This document shows positions 13,835 through 27,599 of a DNA stretch of 64,000 bases, piece by piece. Each line of letters starts with the position of its first letter. Position 1 is the first letter of the stretch. Where the stretch lies: the NCBI GenBank assembly GCA_948099385.1, contig CANUEZ040000168.1, positions 11,008,001 through 11,072,000 of the forward strand, given 5' to 3'. The DNA comes from Fasciola hepatica (Eukaryota; Platyhelminthes; Trematoda; Plagiorchiida; Fasciolidae). The notes under the pieces are model-generated. The model was not told where the DNA came from. It did no database searches and worked only from the letters and a program-made list of their open reading frames with translations. The translations under genes and the position numbers were made by a program.

Positions 13835-15690
13835 AAGATAGGAAAATGAGGCTGTTTTGCGCACTGAAAACCGCCGTTCTCCAATCTCATTCAATATAGG
13901 GGAGGTGTCCTCCAGACCTGCACTTGCAGTAAAACCCTCTTGGAAGACAAGGCCAACTAGTGGCAGCATCCAAGCGGCCAAAATTTCACCGAGGCTTTTG
14001 TGGACTGTCTGGAGCCATTGGTTCAGCCGAATAGCAACCATTGGGCGGACCAAGATCATGCTTAGCCTCCAGTTTTGTTACAAAACTTAAAGGGTCCTTC
14101 AGTGTTTATGGTTTTCGAAGTGCTAATTCCCCTAAAATCCTGAGAAAACCCATGTGCTTCCTCAACTGCTAGCAAGTAAAGCAGCCTAGCTCACTGCGCT
14201 GCACTAGCAAGATAGCCCCTCGGGTGGCTTGATGCGGTGACTTTCCCAATGTTATCCCCGATTATCCGGGTTGTTGCCTCTTCCGTGAGGCCTCCGCTGT
14301 CAATTGGCAGTAAACGTGGGGATTTAAGATTCCAGTGAAGTATGTCGCGGGTCACCTTTGAAAGCTCCTAGCTCATGGCCTTGGAGTCCACAAATTGGTC
14401 AAATGCTCCTATCTTCCATAGGCTGAGCAACAAATCCGAACTTTGTTCAAAACGAAACTTCCGCAGGTGTCTCGTAACCTGGCCGTCCCAATGTCAATTG
14501 TTGTCACCCAAACGATTTTGGGAATGAGAATAAGGGCCCAATTTTAGGTTGCCTATGTGTCGGCGCTCTCAGTTATTGCACGGCTCACGTGGGGGTTCCA
14601 TTAGCACCCGGTGGCTTCCGTGGCTGCGCTTTTCAGGTGGCCGCTGAATCCGGATTTCGCGACGACGTGGACCCGGGTGCTTGAAAGAACAGTTGACAGT
14701 TCAAAGATAGGGTCACTATTTTCAAAACGAAACCAAAAGTATACCTGGAGGTGAAAAATTCTATTCACTGGTACCCGGCGCACTAAGCTGTGAGAACGAT
14801 ATAACAAGCATTACTCGTTTGAGGTTGATGGATGTTTCAAACGTTTTTCCAGTCTGTCCGATGATAATTCTGTATAATAGAGAAAGGACCCGATTTTAGG
14901 TGCAAACATACGCAGGTGCCTCGACACAACCAATAGTTCAAACTGTTCGTTCACTACCACAGAAGCACCGGCTACTGCAAAATGCCCGATTTATTGCTTG
15001 TCTCAGAGGTTTGTGGACAGAGCTCACTCCAACTTGCCGTTCCTCCATCACATGGCAGGACGGAGGAATTGCCAAGTAGATGGCAGGAAGTTCGCGAAAA
15101 AATGCACTGTATCCAGTCAATGCAGCTTGAAGATTTCACTGCAGAACTCCAGTGAATGAGGTCGTTTTCATGCGAGATGATGGTGCTCCACGCTAGCTAA
15201 AGTACTGAATTCATCCGCTGTTAGAATCAACTTGGTTTTCGAATCGGGGTTTAGGTAATTAAGTGCGTCGTGCGGAACAAAAGGCAATCAACAGCACTGC
15301 CAAAGTAGTTCTTGATTCTCGATATGCTCTGGCCAATAATTTTCTGGTGCAAACATGACTAAACCTGGGTCTGACCAGAGACTAGGTGGTTCTCTACTGC
15401 AAGTACCTGGACGAGCCGGCAAACTGCCGTCTTGCCCTGGAAACTCAACTAGTATGGGAGTCGTCCCAAATCTTGGATGGATCTTTAACGTGTAGAGTAC
15501 CAGTTTATCACATTAAGGTTTTTGCCGTAGAGCCAGATTCGGAGTCCTGGCCATGATTTCTAACCCGGTTTCCTTTACAGACTTCTTAAAACACAAAAAA
15601 ACTAAAAGCCTCAGTCAAACTAGGGTATTTGGCTGTTGCAAAATCAGTAACGGGAATCACGCGTGCATATTAACCTCCAGAAGCTCTTGT
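13835..15690. other. No recognisable gene
   Basis: No domain recognised on either strand. Minus-strand frames between 13835 and 15120 are interrupted and do not match a family that I know. A retroelement ending at the ATT run is possible but not shown. Confidence 0.35.
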
Positions 15691-15699
15691 CTAACACCG

Positions 15700-17430
15700 A
15701 GCAGTGAGGCTGATGGCAAAACCCGGAGCACTGGAGAAGTGAGGTTATCAGGTCCGTGAATCCTCAAAAACTTCGAACCGTGGAAAATACTCGAGGTACT
15801 GCAAGCGTCTTAACCGGAGGCACCATGTTTTTAAAGCACATACTCATGTTACTCTGGGAGCCGGCGATTCGTTCTCGAGCAGCCTGCTCTCCAAATCTCA
15901 AAAATTGAACCGCCACTTCTCAGCCGGCCAACCACAAAAACTCAGGGAGGAAGTAAAATGAAGTTTGCAAAGCCGGGGAAGACAGGCGATCCGAGGAAAA
16001 GAGAAGTGCTCGACGGCAGATCGGCTGCACCTGTTTTCACAAACTCCAAGCGATTCCCTGCGTACGTCCAATCCAAGAAGCACGTACAAGAAAGCTTAGC
16101 AACCTAGAAAGGAGTACGAGAACAACTAGCACTAAACCATAAAAAGAAGGTCAACAAGCTCATCATTTTTCATGATCACGTGTCACTTAGAGAAGGGGGG
16201 CCGGTAGACTGGAGAAAGACCACGGTAGTGGGAATACGCAATAGACCTTGACAAGGGGTCTACCGGCTTGTTTATTTTCGGTACTGTGTAAGTGCTCGAA
16301 GCAAGCAGGTAGAGACTGATCTGCAGGCTTTTTTCCGTAAAACCCCGCATCACGTGCACGATCTTATCTGGCGAATCCCCCTCTGTTCCTTGAGGGAGCA
16401 ACGAAGAGCCTCGTCTGCGATCTGTTTTGTTGAGGCCTATTACGTTGGCTCCATCAAAGTGTCTGTTTCAGCAAACTACAGGTTCCTGGAAGTCATACCA
16501 CAGTCTATGTGAATTATATCAAGAAGGGACAATAGGTAATTAGCTCCCCATCGGGGCAAAAGTTCAGTGTTGAGGTGGGCAGCCGTGTGGTAAAATCCGG
16601 AAATGTGGCCAACCGGGTGCGGCATAGCTCAGTGCCCGGTCTTCTACTCTTCCTGCTCTTCATCAGCTATCTGACACGCAAACTTATTGGTGCCACATTT
16701 GTGTTAGCCATTGGCGTCAAGATAGCTGGAATAGACAGGAAAGTTGGGGCGTTGGCCACGCTAAACTGGTCGCGCAAGTGGGGCCTATGCTAACCCTCGT
16801 CAAGTGCTCGTACCTGACCACAGACATAGCGGCCTTTTGGAAAGGCGTGGGATCATTGCAAGTGGCCTCTCAGATCAGAGACTCGGGCATAGTGCACAGC
16901 ATCGGTAAATATGGCCCGACTGGAAATTTTTCGATTTGGAACAATCATGTGGCGTGGGGGGGGAGGCAATTTTTTACTTTCCGACCTACTGAACCAGTTT
17001 TAGGCCGCATCTAGAGTGCAGCTTGCAAACCTGAGCACCGTGTTACCTGTGTGCTAAAGACTGCCTGAGGAAGGCCCAAGGGCACCCACTAGAAAGGTGA
17101 CTGGGCGGATGAAAAGTGAGCTACACAGAGTGCCTCCGAAGCAGGGGCTGCAGGTTCCTAAGAATTCGGTAAAAAAACTTCAAATAGATGTAGGAGTTAC
17201 CAAGTATAAATAACCAACTTTTCCCTCTGATCCTAGAAGAAGACACGGGGGCATACCCCTTTACTACTAGGAAAGCGTTCGGCTTCAAATTGGGGCAAGT
17301 TACTGCCCAGACTGAGTGACTCAGTCTCGGAGTAAGCTGCTGAATTAAGTCGCAAAGACTGAAGAGGTAAAGGCCATCAAGGAAGCAGTAGACCTGCACT
17401 GGCTGGCAGTACACCCTGAATCACCCAAGG
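15700..17430 (+). pseudogene. Decayed CR1/Jockey-superfamily reverse transcriptase (copy J1)
   Basis: Plus-strand pieces in RT order. Near 16190-16220 is PVDWRKTTVVGI, the P-x-D-W-K motif before RT motif 1. At about 16630-16690 is SSVPGLLLFLLFISYL, a decayed form of the GSVLGPLLF...ND motif B region. At about 16695-16730 is FVLAIGVKIAG, where FADD has decayed to LAIG. Then come KCSYLT and, in another frame, a stretch like the usual S-x-V-K-D-L-G-x motif (SQIRDSGIVHSIGKYG). Several frames are needed and the catalytic aspartates are gone. It is a dead element distinct in sequence from the CR1-B family. The left boundary is a guess from a Lys/Arg-rich open stretch at 15900-16150. Confidence 0.65.
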
Positions 17431-17479
17431 TAGCCTTGCGGTCAGAAGCGACTAATTCTTTGTTTAAGCTTTTCTCTGC

Positions 17480-18930
17480 CAGAGCTTATACGGCAAGAAG
17501 TTCCTGCCTTCCAAAAAAGAAGTAATCAAGCGGTATCGAAGCAACGTATAAGCGCTGACAAAGCACTCCTCTGAACACACGACTGACTCCATACACAAGA
17601 GATCCCACGCAAAAACTGATCTGAAGTTTTCAGCACTTGAGGCTGACGTACACTGTGAGCTTGAACCGTTCTTCGGGCACAAAGCGACCGAACCGGGCAC
17701 GACCCATCAGGCAATTGTTCAGCCTCCTTCAGAAAATTATTCAGAGTCTGCTATCCAGCTGCACGAAGCATCGCTCAGTAAAGGTGAGGAATGGCATAAA
17801 GCCGCTATTGTAGCAATACCTGATGCAGGACCCAGTAAGAAGATGGACAGTCATAGACCGGCCAGCCTGAAACCAGTGTCCTTTAAGTGCTTGTAAGGGT
17901 GATACCCACCTGCTGAAGCCTGCACAGCATGGGCTTGTTAGAGAGATCGCGTTTAGGGAACCCTCTAACTTTCCCGGATGAGACCGCATGACAAATAGAT
18001 GGGGATACGACGGATTCTTGCTCTTCACCTTCTATGGGAATGTCTGGGCAAAAGAACTGAGCGACTAATGTTTCATCCCTGATTGTGCGGGGATAGCGGG
18101 CAGCTATTCACCAAGGATAAAGACGCCATCCTCAGATGAGCGGATAGGTGGGATTTAACCTGAAATACCGCCAAGTGCCAGATCCAGAATACCGGTATAG
18201 ACAGAATGCGCAGTGTCCTGTTTCGAATAGTGTCAGAGAGGAAAGACCAAGGTGTGAGAGTATGACAGGAGTTTAGGCTTTCAACATGATGCCAGAGGGC
18301 TGTGGAATAGCCAAAGTGGTACGGGGGACTTTCGAATTCGGTTGTGAACTTGTCTCCTGTGTGCTCTCAAGGCATTCACCGATAGAATATCCTCAATCGA
18401 ACGGACAAAGAAGGCTGGGTGGTCAGATGCGGGAGTGAGTTTTATATATAGCGGTACCAAAACAGTCCCCTTGCGAAAAGTATACTAGTGCAAACGAATT
18501 TGTTAACACCACGGCGGGGCATTAAAAGCAAACCGAGTGCGTGTACTGCCGTCGAGAAACCGAAACTGAGTGTGATTCAAGAATGAGGTCGACGAAAACC
18601 CCTGGGAGGTCATAATAATTAATCAAAGTGTACGCAATCGAAGTAAAAGTTGGAATCGGCACCAAGGGTCAGCGGTGACAGCAAAGAAGAAAAATCGAAG
18701 AAGGCGTCCGAAAGATGTTTGTTTTTCAGTACAATAGGTTTCACTACAAAATAATAACTGGAGTGTGTAATACCGTCGCATGCAGAAGCGCAGAAATCTT
18801 TGTCGCATTTTACAGGGTTTTGATACACCCTGTTCTGGAGTATTTGTGCAGGTCAGTTAAGCCTTATCATGCTGCTTTCACATTGCACGCTCTTGTTAGT
18901 CTTTCCTACGGTGTGCAAACTACCGGCCCG
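17480..18930 (+). pseudogene. Second decayed CR1/Jockey-superfamily reverse transcriptase (copy J2)
   Basis: A second set of RT motifs starts again after J1 on the same strand. At about 17785-17890 is EWHKAAIVAIPDAGPSKK followed by SHRPASLKPV, the WK-x-A-x-V...NYRPxSL motif. At about 18145-18185 is a fragment resembling RWDL-NTAKCQI. At about 18810-18860 is YRVLIHPVLEYL, the thumb motif L-x-x-P-x-L-E-Y. The fingers motif repeats after the J1 palm and thumb, so this is a separate copy placed head to tail, not one gene. Many stops are present and no function is possible. Confidence 0.6.
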
Positions 18931-18939
18931 CCTCCGTGA

Positions 18940-21365
18940 AGCTTCGCATCGTGTCGACAAGATGCCCAAAGCAGGCCCCTCTACTGCCCATGAGGTAGAG
19001 AAAGCGGTTTTCCGAGAGGAGGTGACAAAGGATTGCGTGCTTGTAACGTGCGCGCACAATGGTTAAAGAGCCACTGCACTCGGTAGCAAGAGTCCATATA
19101 GACAGTGACATATTGAGCAAATAAACGAAGATAATATTATTCTCTTCTTATCAGCGAGTGGCGTAGGTCAGAATGGCTTAACAACGGTAGAAAGGGTCTG
19201 TCGGTTATAAACATGGATGATTTTTTTCCTTTCTGACCCTCGGTGCAGCACCGGGAGACATGACCTTGAGCTACAAAGAGAGCACTCATGGCTGGACATA
19301 CGGGGCAGGTTTTTCACAAATAGGGTTTTATCCCTGGCGAAAAGACTGTCAGAGGATGTTGTTAGATGAGGCAGGACACCAGCCTCCGAGAACACCCTAG
19401 ATTCATCCTGGAAAGCATCGTTCCCAGAGCTAGCTCTATGGACGAAGAAAGGGGTAATGAGCCCCTGATATTTTTGTCATTGAGCTTGTCTGCGAAGGGG
19501 ATACTGACTGGAATCTTGCATTTTTTGGACCAAATGTTGACAGCGCAGTGTTGGGGGCTGAGGAAACTGGCCAACAAAAGACGATGTGGGTGCACTATTG
19601 GTCTCGACCGCTTTCATCCTATGGGAAACGAATCAAACAGTGACGTAGATGAGGCGTACAGATAAATTTGAGCTGGCGCACAAAGAGGTTACACAAGCAG
19701 ACTTGGAAGCTATGACGTTAACTATGCTGGATTCAATAATTCAGCAGTCGTTCGGGTGCCTCGCCCGCGGTGGGACACAAGTTACGCGAACACAGGGACA
19801 TTCCCCCAGGAACGGCCGTGTGGTTTTGTACGTTACTGCCTGCTGCACTAAAAACAAGCGAGCGAAATCGATAGAAGAGGTTGAAAATAATGGCGCTGAA
19901 GCGGTTGCCATATTCGTGATTTGTTTCACTGAAAATGACAGTATCCCTCAGGAAATCAAAACCACTTCTTGGACTATCTAGAAGACAGACGCGGTGATAC
20001 GGCGGGCGACGGAGTAACCCTCCCCATCAGAGACGGTTCTGTTCACGAGGAGTCCAAGATCAGGTTATGTTGGTAAATTAGCAGTCGTGTGCCGTCACAG
20101 TCGGACGCTCAGGGGAGAAACGGTGATTGCACATGTTTACAGGAGCCCAAGCTTGGAAACGAAAGAGGACAAGAATTCATACAAACACTAGAACGATTAG
20201 GGACAGGAGAAGAGCAGCACTTATCTTGTGGACTTTGGCCTGCCGTAAGAGAAACAGGACACAGAAGGTTGTATTTGGGGTAGAAAGGAGAGGTACTTCA
20301 TTGACGGGCTCCACGGGAGAACATCATTTCAGTACATAAGTGAAAAAGCCAAATACAGAGCGAGAAAACAAATTTCCCTTCTAGATCTGAAGGTAGCGAA
20401 ATATGAAAGTGACTTGGAAGGGCTCAGCACCCACCCACCTTTTCGCAAGGGTGACAACACGCTGATTACGATCACTCTTCGCTCCGAGCATTAAGGGCCA
20501 CAGAGGGACGGCTTGGGAATTTTGGAGAGCTGAACGCTGCAGAACCAAGTACAGAAGCAATTAAGGTGGACTGGATCTTAGACGAAGAAAATGCTACAGC
20601 GGAAGTAAAGGGGCGAGCACCTAAGCGGAGCCTGGTGCAGCCCCACAAAAAGCTTGCTTCAGGGAATGGAAAAGGGCACAGGGAGGAGCCTGAGTGGCGG
20701 ACCGCAGAAGTTAGAAGGTCTAACTGAAAACGAGATATGAGTTGGCGGATTTTTCAGCCGTCGGAAAGAAGGGGGCACGGTTACAATGACAGAACATCGA
20801 GGCTCAGGTGTCAAGGCATGGAGAAGTGCAAAAAGAAATTTTTAGCCAGCATTGGCAAAAGCAGATGAGCAAAATCTAAGATAATTTGGAAATGCTCGGT
20901 CAAAATGGTGCTCCTAGGAAGGGAGTCAGAAGAAAGTATTAGGCGATGGGAGGGAAGTCTGCAGAGATCAGAGAAAAGCGGAGGCCATCGGTAAATACTC
21001 CGAAGGCATGCTTCGAGGGGATGGTGGGTAGCAGGAGTTACTACAAGACTCACTGGGGGCGTCTGACATGCTACACGTGTCTATGGCTGTGGGGGACGAA
21101 AATGGTACTGAATGGGTCGAAAGTAAAGAGGTCAGCAGGACCTGGTGGCATACAATAGGCCATCATAGAGCCACTGGGGGCTAAAATAAGTGGACGTGTG
21201 TAGGCTGTTTCGTGTAACTGTTAGGTAAGGTGTAAGGCCAACCGACTTGAAGGCGGCTGTATCGGAGTCTGCACACAGAGGTGGACTCGCCCATAGGAAC
21301 GACGGACGTGACGAGTATTACGATTGTGAGCAACGCGTAACCAAGTTAACAAATCCCAAACTCAG
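18940..21365. other. No recognisable gene
   Basis: Open frames up to 110 codons (19649-19981, plus) have no recognised domain. I see no clear repeats. It probably consists of older element debris, but I cannot name it. Confidence 0.4.
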
Positions 21366-21369
21366 AACA

Positions 21370-22030
21370 AGATTGGTTTCCTTATTCTCTGGCATTGAAT
21401 AATAAGTGCCAGTTACCTCCGGGAACCGTTGCTCTTCACGGACAATCTATAGCCACCAACCCCGTAGTACCTGACTTCGGGCTTCGGTACTCTTGTTCTT
21501 TCCACCTTTCCGAACAGATCGGCTTCCAGGTCAGTACAGCCACACGGCTCATTAGCCTCATTCTCAGCAGCTTCATACTGCAGCACAGTCGACTGCGAGT
21601 CTGCCTCTCACTTCCGATCCCCTGGTTGAGCATAGTTCCATCATCCCCAGCCACCCTCCCAAACCTGCCGGAACGGCCTTAGAGAATGTTCAGAGCACCT
21701 CCACAGAGACTGGTTGGGCCAGCTTCTTCCATGACCTATCGTGGATGTCGTGAGCAGTTCACTCTCAATCTTCTGTAGATCCGTCGTCTTCCGTGGAACC
21801 TGGCCCTCTTATTTGAACTGATCCGCAGCTGTGCGTACAAAACTCCTCTGTGTCCTTTAACCCACCGGGCCCTTACCCTCTTCGAAACAGTGTCTCATCC
21901 CACTCAGTTCCACTGTGCAAATCAGCTCTGAAATCTCGATTCTTTCGAAAGGCCTATAGCAGAATTTGAGTAAATTTCCTCTCACCCAGCTTTACGTCGC
22001 ACAACCTCCTTACCTGTATTAAAGCATATG
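21370..22030 (+). pseudogene. CR1-like reverse transcriptase tail fragment (CR1-C)
   Basis: The translation from about 21395 (NNKCQLPPGTVAL, VPDFGLRYSCSFHLSEQ, STATRLISLI) aligns with CR1-B residues KCQVPAGMF, VRDLGLQYSCTFNFSEH and AKARRLIGLI. The thumb motif follows in another frame, and traces of the SLRNxxxxSVPL tail occur near 21870-21960. At least two frameshifts and several stops. It is a short relic of the same family as CR1-B. Confidence 0.75.
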
Positions 22031-22039
22031 CTCTATGAC

Positions 22040-25000
22040 CACCTTAAGTTTCCTACTGCCATCGCGTTTTCTAGCTAATGCATGTGTCGATACGGCTTCT
22101 GAAAAAGGGCCCGAATTTGTTCACTAAAAATAGTTATATACCCCGAAGGAAATACAACCTTCACTTCCACTCCTGTGTCAACTGCAAGTAGACGATGTTT
22201 GGTTTACCTCATTCAAGCAAAGATCTCCTTCGCGAATCGGCACTTCCTCCCTATCCCCTCATTGAAAGGTTCGCACCAATGGCCCTTATCCTATCGAAAA
22301 ACCCTGTAAAAATCTAGCTGTTTATCATTTCTGCACATACTCTCGTCCCAAACATAGTTTTGCTTAGGGTGCATGCTCATCCGCCCACCGTACCTGTGTC
22401 TTCCCTGTTTTGCTCTTGCCCATGGGTTTCATCCACGTCAGGCCTCAGCCAGTTAAATATTATTCTTTCATAACCTGCATTTTTTCTTCTGCCTGTCCAG
22501 TTTGCAACACGTCCAACTACCCGTCGTCTTATGTAAACGTCACAATTATTGGTTTTGGGCAGCATGGTTCTAGCCGGCCTCGTAGCACCCGCTATGGTGT
22601 CATAAACAGCCCCTCCGCCTACAAAGTGTATCATTTCTCACACTTCCCTGTGTTTCCCTCCGTCGACGTCCGACGCTGGCAGCTACGGCCCTCGTGTGCG
22701 CAGACAGCTTTCCACCAAGTCCACGTTTACACTTACGAAGTAAACTCAGTCCTTGTGCCTACCATGCACCGCCACGCGTGCGTTCCACTAGAATGTGGTC
22801 ATGGTACAATATTATCCATATGCAATTCCATCCCTGTTTTGCATCTCCTCCTGGCTTAAGTTTTAAGGGGCTCTTGCACTGTGAGTAGCCCCCTCACGTG
22901 ACCTGTAGTGATCGTGAATCACAACCCGTACGATTTTTACAATTTCTCTGAATCTTGTTGCAGCAGGTAATCTCCATTCACCGACTTGGCCTGATTTCGC
23001 CTAAACCCCTTCCGTACTGGCCGCTGAATGTTTATTCTCGGCTAGGACCCGTCCAGACTGCTTTCTTCTCTCCGTTTTCCCCTTTGCGGTTCTCTGTCCC
23101 TAAATATGCTCCATTCTATGATGTTCAATCGCTCTTGGTTTCTACTTCGATTGCTGTCCAGGCTATCGCATTTAGATACAAACCCGTCACCGGTATGCCA
23201 ACCAATCGTAGTGTTCTTTGGCCTCGGACTCCTGGTCCTTCGGCAACATCCTGCCGGATACTCTATCCATCATACGTAAACGGTATAGCGACGCTCCTTC
23301 CTGCTTCCTAAAGGAGCAGGGTGCGGTGAGATCCACCTCTTTGGTCGGCGCAGACCGGAGAAGCAGGAAGTCTGCAACGAAGTGCGGGCGCAAATTGGCT
23401 GGCGGATGACACTTTCCGCCACCAGGAGTGGTTTTCAGGTTGGGCATCGGGTGTACGGTCAGCCGTGTACACCAGCCCTGTTTGCAGATCGCAATTCCAC
23501 CGTGTTTGTGTTCCTTTGGTTGCTGCAGCCACGTCATTCTTACCGTACTCTGCTACTTTCATTGGTTCTCCTCGAGCAGGCTGCCACTGTCGACATGGTT
23601 ACTACGCCTTTTTCCCGGTAAGTAACTCCTACTTTAATTGCAAAGTCACTCGAGCACACCGCTTACTTCCAGCCACCACCATATTTACTGGGACACACTG
23701 ATCTACTACACCAGCAGTTTAGCCTTTCTGGCACTTTCCTTCTTGCCTGCACTCCAAAAAGCTAGAACCTGATTGACTGCTTGCTCTATTCGCAATATTA
23801 TCCACTCCACAGGACAATAACTGCAGCTACTTTTGATATATTCGCTCAAATGCTCAGTCATTATTGCCTCCCATTTTTTAATCATAAAAACATTAGACTT
23901 CCTTCGTTAAAACATTTTTCTGCAATCCTCCATCCGTCAGTGATGTAACTGTTTACGATCCGCAATACCCATCAGTCCATAGATCTTCTATGGCGCTCTT
24001 CCCTCACTTTATTCAGATTTTGCAGTACATCATATCCTCACCATAGAAGCATATTTCAGGTATATCCATTTCGCATGCGCATTTCTCCGCTGCTACCGCA
24101 TGATACCGATCGGAGTAGTCACCGACAGATGTAAACTTACATTTCACATTCTCCACTACTACCTTCGTGTACCGGTCGGACCTGCAATCGAAATAAATGT
24201 GAGTCCCAGATAGTCTTACTACAAGTTACCATTTTATTTTGGAACGTCACCAACCATCTTCCAGGAATTGATTTTCCGATCACCTACCAGCTTTCCTCCG
24301 GCAACCTCCTTTATCATCAATTTGGCGGTCCGCTGCCCATCTCCAGATGTGTCACCCATCTGCTCATTCACCTTTGTCGGCATGAGACTGCCAACCCTCA
24401 TCACTTTTTTCGTCTACTGATGTATTTTATTCTATAGCGGCAGTTCTAACCACGTCCTCCAAGTAGGATTCTTTGGTGCTGCATCCTGCCTCTCTGATGC
24501 CATGGCGCTTTCCACCAATAAAGCGGTCACTGTAAGCCGTCGATTATCCTTTAAAGTGCACTATCACCACTTTGGTTTGCCGTGGACTCTGTGATCGCTG
24601 TAGCTTCGCAACCCAGATCGATCTATTACCGTTTCTATGTTGGTAACCCATGACCCACCCATTTTACTGTATACATCGTTGTCCAGCTTTCCCTTCGCCA
24701 ATCCTTTTCTTCAGTTCTTTGGTAGAAACTGCTCACCTCCAGAGGCACTGCCTGTCTGCTATATGTCTGATTTTTTTCCAGTCATATGCATAGTAACCAT
24801 TGTGCTTTTTCATCTCGTCCCATCTGCCTTACATCTACATGAGAGCCTCATTTTCTTCCTTTGCTCTGGGTCGATCTCTCTTGTGCTTCGTGTGCTTTAC
24901 TATCGCTACTTCGTCGCTTTTCGTCTCCATAATCGCCCCGGATACGTGCCTGTAATTGACTTACCACCGCATTCTTATCTACATGCAGGCAATTCATGCC

Positions 25001-26045
25001 TGTCCTATCACGCAGCAATTCGTTCATGGACCGGAATCCCTTCTTTGGGCAATTCCACTCTGGCAGTGTTCCCCACTATCTTTCATGTGACCAGGGCCAT
25101 CGGCACACTGCCACTTTCAGTGGTATTCAACCTCTTACTGATATGATATCCCATAGTCCCGTTTCACTCCGCTACTGGTTTTCATTCTCCCCTCATCTGT
25201 GGGTTCCCTTCTGATACCTTCATCTCTCCTTGCTGCCTGCTGTAGACCCTTCCCATCTCCGGTCATGTGCCGATCTATTTTCTGTAGAAGTCAACATAAC
25301 CAAAATATCTATTGATCATTCAGTATTTCCCTGCTAACATGTCCGTTTCCGATACCTTTCGTGCATATATCCTACGTTTCTGAGTGACCTCACATGCCTC
25401 TCTCTGCCTTGATCATCCGGCCTTGAGTTTCGAATTTCCCGTGCGTCGTTGTGGCCAGTGTTATTTACCATCACTCAATATTTATCCCTGGGTTTCCGCT
25501 TGCTCATATTAGCATATCATTGAGGCCCTGATTTAACTTGACTTTACCACAAGCTCATGTGCTGACATATCTCGCTAGCTCCCGAAATACAACACCACTA
25601 TTAGGCACGCAGTTTACGTATAAGCCTCAAATGTACGGCCACAACTTTCTCCAGCGAGAACCAGAGTTTCGCAGAAGCCACTATCAGACACGGCTTTCAC
25701 GGCAGTCAGAGTTGAAACCAAAAGGATGCCACAGCACAAATCAGCGAAGCGTAAACCAGTATTCAAATAAAATGGTTGGTATTTGGTGTATTTGCTTGAA
25801 GATCAACAGAGATAAATCGTAATCTGATGAGTTCAAACATATGACAGTGTTCGGGAGGGATTTCTATAAAGTTGCCTTAAACTGTCGGCCTAATCCTTCC
25901 ATGAAACAGCCAGTGTTCAGCAGGTAGATGAGAGCACAAGACACCATTCAAGTAAGTGCACAAGGCTACGCAAACTTCCACCACACAACACTTGTCCCAT
26001 CCTCCTCCAATTCCCTTCCGACCAAACAGCAATAGAATTTATCAA
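22040..26045. other. Pyrimidine-rich non-coding stretch
   Basis: About 4 kb, C/T-rich on the plus strand, without a recognised domain. The longest open frame, 169 codons at 24637-25146, is hydrophobic and Ser/Leu/Phe-rich, as expected from T/C-rich DNA translated in frame. It lies upstream of CR1-D on the same strand and might partly be its 5' region. Confidence 0.4.
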
Positions 26046-26049
26046 AAAA

Positions 26050-27595
26050 TAGCATTTGCTTCACCAGAACACCACGTATAAGCTAGTCAGAACTACTGCC
26101 GATATGACCCCCTTCAAAGGGAAGCCTCAAGGTCAATCATCCAGGAGACACCGTCTCCACGTACTCCACAAACCAGTCACCGGCAGGCGACAGCCCCATC
26201 CGTACTACCACCACTCTGCCAACTTGTCCCTTCTACACCGATTCAGGCGCCTGTCGTCCTTGGCACTTCACCCTTGTCGGACCCCCCGTCAGCGGCCCAC
26301 TAAAGACAGGCACCTCTGGTCGCAGATCCCACCTCCACCTGTCCCGTGTCTAGCCCCCCCCTGTTCCTAGAAATATTACCACGGACCTGATATCAAGGAC
26401 CTTTTCGTCCCACATCATACATCCACTAAGCGAGCGGGCTGGCAAAATGCCTGTTACCTCCGCTCCTATAACCTCACTCAGCTGGCCCAGTCAACCCGCC
26501 TCTTTTGTAATTAACAGGTCTTCCAGAGCTTCCTCCTACCTAACTGAACCTGCAACCCATGCAGACTTTAGGCTCACTTCGACCCGACACCTACAAACAG
26601 ATCGAGTCAAGCCTCAACTCACCGACCACTCAACCTCAAGATCCGCGGTCAAGCCAGAGAGCAACTGACGGGCTTCTGGGGGCTCTCGGCAGCAACACCA
26701 TCGATCCATCCACCTACGCGGGACCAAGAGTCTACACTGCTCGCCATCCAAATTACCTTCTAGAGGATGCATCCGCTACCAAAGTGGCCCCACACGTGGC
26801 TCGGTTCGGGACGGTTATTCTAATAAAAGCGTCCACAAAACTAACCCATCAAGGACTCACCAGTCGGAGACTATACGGCCTAATTCAGCCCTTGAGGAAG
26901 CCACTCAGTGGCTATCATCAGTTTGTACGTTGTATCAGAACCCCACCTCCAAAGTGCAATTAACTGTACCCCCAACTCCACTGCCCCCACTGCGCGAAGC
27001 CCACGCCCATGCGTTTACTTCAGCTCGCCCTACTCAACTACGCCCTCTGCTTCCAGGTAGGCCTGGCCTACCAACCTCCATTCCCAATCCGTTGCTCCAG
27101 CCCAAGCCCTTTTCCTATCCCAGCGCTCACTGTACGCACGGTCACCGACCTTATTCCTAATACATTTTTCCGCCCCATACTGACCCGCTATCGCCTCTCA
27201 TAACACTCCCCCTATTTTATCATAGTCTCCCTCCAAAGTGTCCATTAAAAACCGCTTCCGTACCTATTGATTGTCTGCCGGGCCCTACTCGTCAGCTGCT
27301 GCATCCATTACTGCTCCCCTTTACACTTTCAGTGTCTTACCCAAAGTGTATCCTACGGCAGTCACCCCTCTGAAGACTCCATAGAGGTGGAACCCAACAA
27401 CCAGGCTTCTTACAGTGGCGACCACACAGTACCCTTCAAACCACTACCACGTAACCCATGTGCTAATCTCCCCAGCCCGGTTACGACTCCACCCGCTGAC
27501 ACAATTTTGGCTGAAAACCCGGCTGCCGGAAGCTCACTCGGCCTCAAAAGGCATAAGCTGCCCTCACGTGGAGACCCAGCGCCCTGTAATCCCAA
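26050..27595 (+). other. Possible ORF1 region of CR1-D
   Basis: Overlapping plus-strand frames (26056-26370, 26559-26963, 27267-27662) encode Pro/Ser/Thr/Arg-rich sequence. The last one runs directly into the start of a CR1 endonuclease (LLVLNTRSLL near 27618). CR1 elements usually carry a basic ORF1 protein of low conservation before the endonuclease-RT ORF, so position fits ORF1. No zinc finger or coiled coil is clear. Called from context only. Confidence 0.4.
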
Positions 27596-27599
27596 AAAT

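Noticed and set aside
24637..25146. 169-codon plus-strand frame with hydrophobic segments that could look like a membrane protein
   Set aside because: T/C-rich DNA gives Leu/Phe/Ser-rich frames by chance. No family resemblance and no exon context.
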